From Anaerolineae bacterium (GTDB lineage: Bacteria > Chloroflexota > Anaerolineae > Promineifilales > Promineifilaceae), in contig JACSSI010000034.1 of NCBI GenBank assembly GCA_014879345.1, positions 1-14,850 on the forward strand: a stretch of DNA of 14,850 nucleotides. The letters run 5' to 3'. The position numbers and the translations under genes are program-made. Under the pieces are notes generated by a model. The model made no database searches and was not told the DNA's origin. It saw nothing but the letters and a program-made list of their open reading frames with translations. This document shows positions 1 to 5,826 of the stretch, piece after piece (the first letter of the stretch is position 1; the number at the start of each line of letters is the position of its first letter).

Positions 1-1
1 C

Positions 2-925
2 CGGGATTACCTGGTGAACTGTCTGCGCTCGGTTTGCAAAGAAGGGCAGCGTTCTGGCTTGAGTATTGACACATGGGTGGTGGATAATGCTTCTACTGAT
101 GGTACAGTGCCTTATTTGCAGAGTCTGTTTTCACAGATTAACCTCATTAACAATGAGGAAAATGTGGGGTTTGCCGCCGCTAACAACCAGGGTATGAAGG
201 CGGCCGCTTATAAAGAACCACGTTATTACTTTTTGCTCAATCCAGATACGATTGTGCGTGAGGGCGCTATTGCCCAGTTGGTGAAATTTCTAGACAAACG
301 GCCAAATGTAGGTATGGCGGGCACGCGTCTGGTTTACAGCGACGGCCGTTTTCAGCACAGCGCCTTCTATTTTCCCGGTATCACCCAGTTGGCCTTCGAC
401 CTGTTTCCCATGCCTGCTCGTTTGTATGAAAGCCGCTGGAACGGCCGTTATAAACCCAGCCAGTTCCGCTTGAACAGCAAACCCTTCGCCATCGACCATC
501 CGCTGGGCGCCTCTATGATGGTGCGTGCCAGCGTGGCGGAGGCCACGGGCGGCTTTGACGAGTCTTACCACATGTATTGCGAAGAGATTGACTGGAGTTG
601 GCGTATCCATCAGGGTGGTTGGGATGTTTACGCTGTGCCAGCGGCTGAAATCGTGCATTTTGGCGGCGAAAGTTCCAAGCAGATTCCGGCTCGTACGGTT
701 GTCAACCTGTGGCGCAGTCGTGCCCAGCTCTACGACAAACATCATGGTCGTCTGACTCACGCGGTAGCCAGGAAAATGGTGCGTTTGGGCATGGCTAAAA
801 AAGCAGCCAAAACCACTGATCCCAAACTGAAAAACGCCTACCAGGAAGTGATCAAAATCTGGTCAAACGGCCACTCTGAAACGACTGCCATTACCGAAGT
901 TGCCTCCCCCAATGAACCAGCCTGA
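2..925 (+). CDS. Glycosyltransferase family 2, rhamnosyltransferase-like, 5'-truncated by window
   Basis: Transfers a sugar from an activated donor, probably during surface polysaccharide or glycolipid synthesis at the cytoplasmic face of the membrane; donor and acceptor are unknown. The frame is open to the window edge and the first residues (RDYLVNCLRSV) already belong to the GT-A fold, so the true start lies upstream and the GTG at 14 is not it. About 307 residues are visible. Seen motifs are DNASTDGT, ENVGFAAANNQG, the metal-binding region LNPDT, and GGFDE followed by YCEEIDWSWR, the usual acceptor-side block of WbbL-like rhamnosyltransferases. The stop overlaps the next glycosyltransferase start by 14 bases, so the two are probably cotranscribed. 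It carries one perfect AACGGCCGTT (440-449, read as NGR) and one near match (341-350). The family is secure; the sugar is not. Confidence 0.9.
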   Translation, partial: RDYLVNCLRSVCKEGQRSGLSIDTWVVDNASTDGTVPYLQSLFSQINLINNEENVGFAAANNQGMKAAAYKEPRYYFLLNPDTIVREGAIAQLVKFLDKRPNVGMAGTRLVYSDGRFQHSAFYFPGITQLAFDLFPMPARLYESRWNGRYKPSQFRLNSKPFAIDHPLGASMMVRASVAEATGGFDESYHMYCEEIDWSWRIHQGGWDVYAVPAAEIVHFGGESSKQIPARTVVNLWRSRAQLYDKHHGRLTHAVARKMVRLGMAKKAAKTTDPKLKNAYQEVIKIWSNGHSETTAITEVASPNEPA

Positions 926-1742
926 GCCAGCCAATCATCAATCGTCAACCCTTCGACAAGCTCAGGACAAGGTCGTCAATCCCAAAATAGAATTAACGGC
1001 CGTTATCCTCACCTACAACGAATCCGCCCATATCACCGACTGCATCCAAAGCCTGCACTGGGCTGATCGCATCCTCGTATTTGATTCGCATAGCGAAGAT
1101 GATACAGTAGCCTTAGCCGAAGTGGCTGGCGCAGAAATCGGCCTGAGCAAGTTTGAGAACTACGCCCAGCAGCGCAACGCCGCCCTCGACAGCATCAGCA
1201 CCGATTGGGTCTTTTTTGTGGATGCAGATGAACGCGGCACACCGGAACTGGCGGCCGAAATTCGGCGGGTGATAGCCCAACGGCCGGAGCGCGGCTGGGA
1301 AGTCCCCCGTCACAACTATATTTTTGGCAAGCTAACGCTGGGGGCGGGCTGGTATCCTGATTATCAGGCGCGACTGTTTAAGCATGGCAGCGTGCGCTAC
1401 GAGCGCCCTGTGCATGAATTGGCGCTTGTTGCTGGCGAGATCGGGCAGCTAGAAAATACGCTCATCCATTACAACTATCGGGATGTAGACCACTTCCATA
1501 CCACGCAAGAAAAATACACCAATTATGATGCAGGTATTCTTTATCAGGCGGGCATCCATCCCAAACCGCAGAATTATGTGTTGCAGCCGTGGCGGCAGTT
1601 TTGGTGGCGCTATATCACGCTCGATGGCTATAAAGATGGCACTCATGGTTTACATTTGAGTCTGTTGATGGGGTATTATGAGTGGGTGAAGTATTGGAAG
1701 TTGAGAAAGCTTTGGCGGCAAAGTGGCAAAGTTGCAGGGTAG
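912..1742 (+). CDS. Glycosyltransferase family 2, WaaE/KdtX-like
   Basis: A 276-residue GT2 enzyme of the type that decorates lipopolysaccharide core or other surface glycans; the substrate is not known. The GT-A core starts around residue 27 (ELTAVILTYNE), followed by LVFDSHSEDDT, the QQRNAAL block, and the metal-binding FFVDADE at residues 102-107. The C-terminal third is rich in W, Y and H, as in WaaE relatives. ATG 912 is preferred over TTG 900 because it is the only ATG before the domain. The first 25 residues are poorly conserved in type and include LRQAQDK, encoded by a dispersed 22-base repeat (950-971) that also occurs between genes at 1832-1853; the N-terminal tail may therefore be a repeat insertion. 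It overlaps the preceding glycosyltransferase gene by 14 bases. One AACGGCCGTT at 995-1004 is read as TAV. Confidence 0.88.
   Translation: MNQPEPANHQSSTLRQAQDKVVNPKIELTAVILTYNESAHITDCIQSLHWADRILVFDSHSEDDTVALAEVAGAEIGLSKFENYAQQRNAALDSISTDWVFFVDADERGTPELAAEIRRVIAQRPERGWEVPRHNYIFGKLTLGAGWYPDYQARLFKHGSVRYERPVHELALVAGEIGQLENTLIHYNYRDVDHFHTTQEKYTNYDAGILYQAGIHPKPQNYVLQPWRQFWWRYITLDGYKDGTHGLHLSLLMGYYEWVKYWKLRKLWRQSGKVAG
950..971 (+). repeat. Dispersed CCTTCGACAAGCTCAGGAC-type repeat inside a gene
   Basis: These 22 bases match positions 1832-1853 with one difference (A versus G at the seventh base). Here the unit lies in frame within the N-terminal coding region of the second glycosyltransferase and encodes LRQAQDK. 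Units of this kind recur in many environmental bacterial genomes (general knowledge, not checked here). Mechanism of spread unknown. Confidence 0.75.
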
Positions 1743-1774
1743 AAACGTCGCAAAAGGTCTATATTTACTTTTTT

Positions 1775-1874
1775 ATCCACAGATTACGCAGATTTCGCAG
1801 ATTAAAAGCACCAGCAAAAAATCTGCGTAATCCTTCGGCAAGCTCAGGACAAGTTCTGCGAAATCTGCGGATAA
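1775..1874. repeat. Intergenic AATCTGCG inverted repeat with a nested second repeat
   Basis: The left arm, about 1775-1803, is built from units of the form ATCCACAGATTACGCAGATT and CGCAGATT; the right part, about 1818-1874, carries the complementary units AATCTGCGTAAT and TTCTGCGAAATCTGCGGAT. The right part is interrupted after AATCTGCGTAAT by the 22-base CCTTCGGCAAGC unit at 1832-1853. The transcript could fold into a long hairpin. It fills most of the 141-base gap between the glycosyltransferase and the next small gene; no gene is seen in it. Related AATCTGCG units recur at 7445-7476. Confidence 0.75.
1832..1853 (+). repeat. Second copy of the CCTTCG(A/G)CAAGC unit
   Basis: Copy of the 22-base unit at 950-971 with one substitution. 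It sits inside the right half of an AATCTGCG-type inverted repeat, which reads across as one repeat if the unit is removed. This suggests that one repeat inserted into another. Confidence 0.75.
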
Positions 1875-1883
1875 ACTGTTTTT

Positions 1884-2123
1884 ATGAGAGGCGTGATGAT
1901 TGGGGTTGAATGTACGTTTGCCCAAAACGGCCGTTGTCACATCAAACGCATCCAAATCAAAGACGACTGGGTGCCGGTAGAGCAGGGGCGGCAGTGGGTA
2001 GACCGGCAGGGTCGGCATGTGCTGGTGCGGGTCCCTGGGCAGCCGGTGCAAGAGATTTTATTGAAGCCGGATACGCTGACATGGGAGTTGGTAAACGGCC
2101 GTTCTGACATCCAAATAGTGTAA
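1884..2123 (+). CDS. Small conserved-looking protein of unknown function
   Basis: A 79-residue protein from ATG 1884. A second ATG at 1896 has a better-placed purine stretch (GAGAGG at 1886-1891) and would give 75 residues, so the start is uncertain. The protein is soluble, without signal peptide or membrane segment, and reads as alternating beta strands: VECTF, CHIKRIQIKDDWVPVEQGRQWVD, GRHVLVRVPG, EILLKPDTLTWEL. The regular hydrophobic pattern and good codon use argue for a real gene. It contains two AACGGCCGTT palindromes in 240 bases (1926-1935 and 2094-2103), both read as NGR, the highest density of any gene here. It faces the GyrI-like gene tail to tail. I do not recognise a family. Confidence 0.6.
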   Translation: MRGVMIGVECTFAQNGRCHIKRIQIKDDWVPVEQGRQWVDRQGRHVLVRVPGQPVQEILLKPDTLTWELVNGRSDIQIV

Positions 2124-2146
2124 GGGCGACTCGTAAAGAGCCGCCC
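2124..2146. terminator. Possible bidirectional hairpin between converging genes
   Basis: Directly after the TAA of the small gene, GGGCG (2124-2128) pairs with CGCCC (2142-2146) and CTC (2130-2132) with GAG (2138-2140), with one internal A-C mismatch and a GTAAA loop. There is no T run on either side, so it is at best a weak or Rho-assisted terminator. Its place between convergent stop codons (2123 and 2159) is the main support. Confidence 0.4.
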
Positions 2147-2158
2147 ACAAACTCAATC

Positions 2159-2620
2159 TTATTTCACAATCGGCATATACAAATCCAGCACAAACTCATT
2201 TTCTGGCGTAGGCGGTGGGGTTAACACCTCTTCCAGCCATTGATGCGTGCCGCGCCGGTAACTGCTGTTTTCCGACCAGGCTACCAACTCTTGCCACATT
2301 GCACCGATATTCTCGACACCCTCACAGCGCAGCACTGCATACAGCCCGCCAGTAAAATCCTTGATTTCTACATCGGCCGTTGCCTCAACATCTGGCGCAA
2401 TTGTCACCCACTGCTCATAGCCATAATTCGGGCTGCCTGCAGCGGGATTCGGGTTATTGAAGCCGAAATAGCGTGTTCCTTCAACCTCCTTCAATCCTTT
2501 TTCTTCGACAAACGCCAAGATTTTATCCCAGGCGATGCCTTCTGGTTCTGGGCCGAACCCGTGGGCCGAGGCCACGCGCATCGGTTCTAATGTGATAATG
2601 CGAACTTTTTTTTCACTCAT
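2159..2620 (-). CDS. Stand-alone GyrI-like / AraC effector-binding domain protein
   Basis: A 153-residue single-domain protein of the GyrI-like (AraC-type effector-binding) superfamily, which binds small amphipathic molecules or, in GyrI, DNA gyrase. Here there is no DNA-binding domain, so a role as a ligand binder or sequestering protein is the inference. Visible family marks are the N-terminal strand VRIITLEPMRVASAHGFGPEPE, the middle RYFGFNNPNP, YGYEQWVTI, the GGLYAVLRCEG strand, the MWQELVAWSENSSY helix, and the closing EFVLDLYMPI. The ATG complementary to 2618-2620 is chosen over an upstream in-frame ATG (at 2662) because AAGGAG (complement of 2627-2632) stands 6 bases before it and the extra 14 residues would be encoded by repeat sequence. 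It converges on the small upstream gene and stands alone. Confidence 0.82.
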   Translation of the reverse strand: MSEKKVRIITLEPMRVASAHGFGPEPEGIAWDKILAFVEEKGLKEVEGTRYFGFNNPNPAAGSPNYGYEQWVTIAPDVEATADVEIKDFTGGLYAVLRCEGVENIGAMWQELVAWSENSSYRRGTHQWLEEVLTPPPTPENEFVLDLYMPIVK

Positions 2621-2644
2621 GATTAGCTCCTTATTGTGCTGTCT

Positions 2645-2677
2645 AGACCTCCGAGGTTTCAAAAACCTCGCAGGTCT
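2645..2677. repeat. Inverted repeat, AGACCTCCGAGGTTT type
   Basis: Two 15-base arms (2645-2659 and 2663-2677) separated by three bases, complementary except for one position. It lies just upstream of the GyrI-like gene and is related in sequence to the pair at 2775-2789/2856-2870 (AGACCT....AGGTTT). It is one of three hairpin elements in the 274-base stretch 2621-2894, in which I see no gene. Confidence 0.75.
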
Positions 2678-2717
2678 TCAGACTAACTAAATTGTTGATG
2701 AAATCAGTGTAACCGGC

Positions 2718-2744
2718 AAACCCTGACACCTTTTGTCAGGGTTT
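2718..2744. repeat. Perfect hairpin, 11-bp stem
   Basis: AAACCCTGACA (2718-2728) and TGTCAGGGTTT (2734-2744) are perfectly complementary around a 5-base loop. No T run follows on the strand leaving the GyrI-like gene, and nothing is being terminated from that side, so a terminator role is unlikely. The TGACA/TGTCA core resembles the flanking pair at 2775-2870. Confidence 0.75.
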
Positions 2745-2774
2745 CGTGATAAAATTTCAAGATTGGTGAAGACC

Positions 2775-2870
2775 AGACCTGACAGGTTTGCAAAGAAGGG
2801 TTACTTATTTTGCAAGTAGCTTTGGAATAGGTGTTGGACTGAAAGAGAGGTGAATAAACCTGTCAGGTCT
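2775..2870. repeat. 96-bp element bounded by perfect 15-bp inverted repeats
   Basis: AGACCTGACAGGTTT (2775-2789) and AAACCTGTCAGGTCT (2856-2870) are perfect reverse complements enclosing 66 bases without an open frame. Each arm is also nearly palindromic itself. The arrangement resembles a small non-autonomous mobile element or a palindromic-repeat pair. It ends 24 bases before the start of the WYL regulator gene, so it probably lies in that gene's leader or promoter region. No direct target duplication was obvious by eye. Confidence 0.65.
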
Positions 2871-2894
2871 TATGTTAAGTAAGCGAGTTTCAAG

Positions 2895-3896
2895 ATGCGA
2901 GCAGATAGGCTTTTATCACTATTATTATTGTTGCAGACACGAGGTCAGATGTCGGCCAGAGCATTGGCGGCGGAGCTAGAAGTCTCGGAGCGAACCATTT
3001 ACCGCGATGTGGAGGCGTTGGCGATTGCCGGGGTGCCGATTTATGCGGAGACAGGCGTGAAAGGCGGCTATGCCTTGCTCGACAGCTACCGCACGTCGCT
3101 CACGGGCATGAACGAGCCAGAGGTTCGCGCCTTGTTTATGCTCAGCATCCCAGAACCATTGGCCGATTTGGGTGTGAGCCAGGAACTGCGGTCGGCGCTG
3201 CTCAAACTGACGGCCGCGCTACCCGCCCAACAGCGTCAAGACGAAGCCCACGTGCGCCAGCGCATTCATTTGGATGCGAACTGGTGGTTTCAGGGCGGCG
3301 AATCGATATTGCACTTGCCACCCATTCAACAAGCGGTGTGGCAAGACCGGAAGTTGTCTATCCAATATCAGTTGCAGTATGGGCCGCCATTGGGCGTGAC
3401 GCAGGTCATCGAGCCATATGGGTTGGTGGCGAAGGCAGGGGTGTGGTATGTGGTGTATGGGCATAACGGCCACTTCGACCATGCGCAAAGCAGGTGTTTT
3501 CAAGCAAAACGCATCTCGAAAATCGCCAAAGTAGACATGCTAGAAACGTCATTCACGCGAGACTCGGCATTTGACCTGGTAGAGTTCTGGCAAACGTGGT
3601 GTCACACCTACGAGACCCAGCGTGCCAAATATCCAGTGACGGTGCGAATTGCGGCCAACTTTATTGAGCAGTTGCCGCACTATTTAGGGGAGACCGCTTT
3701 GGCTGCGCTTTCCACCGCAGAAACAGTTGAGGCAGATGGCTGGCAAACCATTACACTCAATTTTGAATATTTGGAAGAAGCCCGAACCAAACTATTAGGA
3801 TTGGGTGGTGCGGTCGAGGTATTGGCTCCGCTGCCCCTGCGCTTAAGTTTGGCTGATTTTGCCGCACAAATTACAAAACGATACGAGGAAACATGA
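2895..3896 (+). CDS. YafY-type HTH/WYL-domain transcriptional regulator
   Basis: A 333-residue DNA-binding regulator. Residues 1-60 form a DeoR/HTH_11-like winged helix (RADRLLSLLLLLQTRGQ, ALAAELEVSERTIYRDVEAL, GVPIYAETGVKGGYAL). A WYL domain follows, with the signature at about 173-188 (EPYGLVAKAGVWYVVY), where the usual WYL reads WYV at 184-186. The C-terminal WCX-like extension ends LPLRLSLADFAAQI. WYL domains are ligand or nucleic-acid sensors in many bacterial regulators. The length is normal for the family. No convincing Shine-Dalgarno sequence precedes the ATG. The stop overlaps the next gene's start as ATGA (3893-3896), so the lipoprotein is probably translated by coupling and may be the regulated or sensed partner. 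Confidence 0.88.
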   Translation: MRADRLLSLLLLLQTRGQMSARALAAELEVSERTIYRDVEALAIAGVPIYAETGVKGGYALLDSYRTSLTGMNEPEVRALFMLSIPEPLADLGVSQELRSALLKLTAALPAQQRQDEAHVRQRIHLDANWWFQGGESILHLPPIQQAVWQDRKLSIQYQLQYGPPLGVTQVIEPYGLVAKAGVWYVVYGHNGHFDHAQSRCFQAKRISKIAKVDMLETSFTRDSAFDLVEFWQTWCHTYETQRAKYPVTVRIAANFIEQLPHYLGETALAALSTAETVEADGWQTITLNFEYLEEARTKLLGLGGAVEVLAPLPLRLSLADFAAQITKRYEET

Positions 3897-4342
3897 TTGT
3901 GAAAAGACAGATATTGATGATGGTATGGATTGGGCTGCTGTTAGTCGCCTGTGGGGGACAGGCACAAGAGGCAACGCCCACCACGACACGGATGAGTGAC
4001 CTGGATCGGGTGGCGGGTTTGTTGGACGGATTTGAGGTTGAGGAACGGCCGTTACCCTTCCCCCCGGAAACCGTTCAAGCCAAGGCAGGTTTGCACTTCA
4101 TCACGCCAAACGAGCAGGTAGAAATCTTACTATTTGAGCTGGAATCTGGCGGCGATTTTGCCAGAACCGTAGCTCAGTTGGCAGAAGCTGGTATCGACGT
4201 GGCCGCGGAAGCCCCGCTCTCATTTGCCGGAACCAATGGCGACGTGTTGTTTATCATCCGAAATGTAGCCGACCCGGCACAGCAAGAAGAAATCCGCTGG
4301 ATGGTTTCTAAAATTTCGGGGGCGTTGGCTGGGGAAGAGTAA
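3893..4342 (+). CDS. Small predicted lipoprotein, function unknown
   Basis: 149 residues. A type II signal peptide is clear: MIVKRQ, a hydrophobic stretch ILMMVWIGLL, and the lipobox LVAC with the lipidated cysteine at residue 20, followed by GGQAQEATPTTT, a typical flexible linker. The mature part (about residues 34-149) looks like a small alpha/beta domain: EVEERPLPFPPETVQAKAGLHF, QVEILLFELESGGDFARTVAQL, LSFAGTNGDVLFIIRN, EEIRWMVSKI. I recognise no family. It starts inside the stop of the WYL regulator gene (ATGA overlap), so the two form one unit. One AACGGCCGTT (4044-4053) is read in the third frame as RPL. Confidence 0.75.
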   Translation: MIVKRQILMMVWIGLLLVACGGQAQEATPTTTRMSDLDRVAGLLDGFEVEERPLPFPPETVQAKAGLHFITPNEQVEILLFELESGGDFARTVAQLAEAGIDVAAEAPLSFAGTNGDVLFIIRNVADPAQQEEIRWMVSKISGALAGEE

Positions 4343-4351
4343 CTGTTGCTG

Positions 4352-4793
4352 ATGAAAAATCATCGAAAAGTTCTCAACCAACACCTGATAAAACGCCAAC
4401 CTGGCTGGTTAGATATCCGCTCTGACTTGCGCCACTTTGCCCTCATCAATTATGCTGTCCCGCCAGAACGCCTCGCGCCCCACATCCCCACAGACCGCTT
4501 TGAAATCCCTACCTATGAGATAAATGGGAGCCAACTTGCCATGCTCAGTGTGGTGCCCTTCGTGGATGATGACTTTTGTTTCTACCGATTATTCCCCTGG
4601 TTCAAGTTCCACTTTCCGCAAACCAACTTTCGGGTATATGTCATTGATCGGGCGACGGGCGAACCGGTAGTTTGGTTTTTTGGCACAACGTTGGGTTCGT
4701 TGGTGGTGAGTTTGGCGCGGGCTTTGTGGCGGATTCCCTGGCATCGAGCGCAGTATGAGGTGGATTGTGAGTTTGATGAGGAGAACGGCCGTT
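4352..4793 (+). pseudogene. DUF2071-family (YqjF-like) gene, 3'-truncated first copy
   Basis: From ATG 4352 the protein follows the intact second copy (5827-6624) almost residue for residue from about KRQPGWLDIRSDLRHFALINYAV to YEVDCEFDEENGR, including the family block TNFRVYVIDRATGEPVVWFFGTTLG. Similarity ends at the AACGGCCGTT at 4784-4793. The frame then runs on for 39 codons of unrelated sequence to a TAA at 4910-4912 (the continuation KRPFLPRWSLNRASIRLHARTRQTASQWPR is low-complexity and not family-like). Roughly the C-terminal half of the domain is missing. At nucleotide level the copies are highly similar but carry many silent differences, so the duplication is not brand new. Whether the truncated product is made is unknown. 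Confidence 0.8.
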
Positions 4794-5156
4794 GCGCTTT
4801 TGCAGATGCCTGGTTTGATAAACGGCCGTTCCTTCCACGTTGGTCGCTTAACAGAGCATCTATCCGACTACACGCCAGAACTAGACAAACTGCGTCGCAG
4901 TGGCCTCGTTAAGCGGCAAGATGACACTTGGGTTATACCCCAAGCTGGTTTTCTCTGGTGGTTGGCTGGTGAAATGTGGCGCACTGTGCGCGATGAAGAT
5001 AGCTTCACCGAATGGTTGCAGCGCCAATCGCTGGATGGTGTCTTTACACGAGGTGAACTGGCTTGGATGGGTGAGGCAGCCAGCAGCGCGGCTGAGGTTG
5101 TGGCGCAGGGTGTACCCGCTATCATCAAAGCATTTGCTGAATCATTGGCTGGGTAA
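4794..5156 (+). pseudogene. 5'-truncated gene remnant, C-terminal tail resembling an AAA/NTPase winged helix
   Basis: In a different frame from the DUF2071 remnant, good coding sequence appears immediately after the junction and runs to a TAA-type stop at 5154-5156. It has no start codon or ribosome site of its own near the beginning of the similarity. It reads HVGRLTEHLSDYTPELDKL, RRSGLVKRQDDTWVIPQAGF, WWLAGEMWRTVRDEDSFTEW, then an alpha-helical tail ending AFAESLAG. The pattern of helix, helix, basic wing with W-I-x-P and then FxxWL resembles the C-terminal winged helix that follows the ATPase domain in large Chloroflexota NTPases; the Walker motifs would be upstream and are absent. I take this to be the tail of a gene joined to the broken DUF2071 copy by a deletion or recombination. 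The family call is tentative. Confidence 0.5.
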
Positions 5157-5189
5157 CTCACAGTATAATTCCAAATTCCCATATTTAAC

Positions 5190-5219
5190 TTGATAAAACA
5201 TACGGCATTGCCGTATAAT
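5190..5219 (+). promoter_or_regulatory. higBA promoter, sigma70-like
   Basis: TTGATA (5190-5195) and TATAAT (5214-5219) are separated by 18 bases. The likely transcription start, 6-8 bases downstream of the -10 box, falls at or next to the ATG of higB (5226), so the toxin message is probably leaderless. The -10 box overlaps a perfect operator palindrome. Confidence 0.75.
5200..5216. promoter_or_regulatory. higBA operator palindrome
   Basis: ATACGGCA (5200-5207) and TGCCGTAT (5209-5216) are perfect 8-bp inverted repeats around a single T. The element lies between the -35 and -10 boxes and covers the first three bases of the -10. This is where an antitoxin helix-turn-helix dimer would block RNA polymerase. 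HigA-type antitoxins are known to autorepress; binding here is inferred. Confidence 0.75.
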
Positions 5220-5225
5220 ACTGCT

Positions 5226-5540
5226 ATGGTTTTCATTGAGACGTCAACCTTCACTAAACTAATCTCTAAATATCTTTCCGATGATGAATACCTCGGTTTG
5301 CAAAAGGTACTTTTAAAATACCCAGATGCAGGAAAGCTTGTTCGAGGTACGGGTGGCGTTAGAAAAATACGTTGGCGTCTTCCTGGTCAAGGCAAAAGTG
5401 GTGGTATTCGCATTATTTACTTCTGGAAAGTTAATGATGATGAAATTTGGATGCTAACGGTTTATGGTAAAAGCGAGAGAGAAACAATCCCAGCGCATAT
5501 CCTTAAGAGGATTGCAGAGGAGATAAAAAATGTCCAATAG
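5226..5540 (+). CDS. higB: HigB2-type RelE/HigB superfamily toxin
   Basis: A 104-residue type II toxin, expected to cleave mRNA on the ribosome. The sequence follows Vibrio cholerae HigB2-type toxins: MVFIETSTF, KYLSDDEYLGLQKVLLKYPDAG, the hallmark VRGTGGVRKIRW, KGKSGG-like basic loop (GQGKSGGIRIIYFW), and LTVYGKSERETIP. ATG 5226 is preferred over the in-frame TTG at 5190 because the family starts there and the TTG is part of the -35 box. There is no Shine-Dalgarno sequence, and the -10 box ends only six bases before the ATG, pointing to a leaderless message. It overlaps higA by 11 bases. The pair is clearly more AT-rich than its surroundings and lies between two DUF2071 copies, as expected of an acquired module. 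Confidence 0.9.
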   Translation: MVFIETSTFTKLISKYLSDDEYLGLQKVLLKYPDAGKLVRGTGGVRKIRWRLPGQGKSGGIRIIYFWKVNDDEIWMLTVYGKSERETIPAHILKRIAEEIKNVQ

Positions 5541-5817
5541 AGATATAGGAAACGAGATACTAGAAGGAATTCTAGAAATCAAAGCTTTTAAAGCGGGTAA
5601 AGTTGATCTTAAAACACGTGAATTATCAGAACCCTCTTCAGCAAAAGAAATTCGGCAAGAACTAGGACTTTCTCAATTCGCTTTTGCTGGCTTAATGGGG
5701 GTTAGTTTACGAACTGTTCAAGACTGGGAGCAAGGACGACGTGAACCTAGTGGCCCAGCGAAGTCATTGTTGCGCATTGCTGAACAACATCCTGAAGTAT
5801 TTACACAATTGGCATAA
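5530..5817 (+). CDS. higA: HigA2-type antitoxin, XRE-family HTH
   Basis: A 95-residue antitoxin that neutralises HigB and represses the operon. The N-terminal part (residues 1-35: NRDIGNEILEGILEIKAFKAGK) is the toxin-binding arm typical of HigA2. The C-terminal part is a helix-turn-helix domain: AKEIRQELGLSQFAFAGLMGVSLRTVQDWEQGRREPSGPAKSLLRI. A strong ribosome site, GAGGAG at 5517-5522, stands seven bases before ATG 5530, in contrast to the toxin, which has none. This would favour antitoxin synthesis once the message is made. Order toxin-antitoxin, with an 11-base overlap, is the HIG arrangement. Confidence 0.9.
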   Translation: MSNRDIGNEILEGILEIKAFKAGKVDLKTRELSEPSSAKEIRQELGLSQFAFAGLMGVSLRTVQDWEQGRREPSGPAKSLLRIAEQHPEVFTQLA

Positions 5818-5826
5818 CGCCTTTAA

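Noticed and set aside
290..760. A 156-codon open frame on the - strand inside the first glycosyltransferase gene
   Set aside because: The + frame carries all GT2 motifs; the reverse frame has no family pattern.
2718..2744. The perfect hairpin as a Rho-independent terminator
   Set aside because: No T run on either strand and no gene ends next to it.
4160..4200. A hairpin-like or promoter signal within the lipoprotein gene
   Set aside because: No symmetry or hexamers beyond chance on close reading.
4755..4793. ATG 4755 as a true start for the tail gene
   Set aside because: The first 13 codons are the DUF2071 coding sequence read out of frame, so this start is an accident of the fusion.
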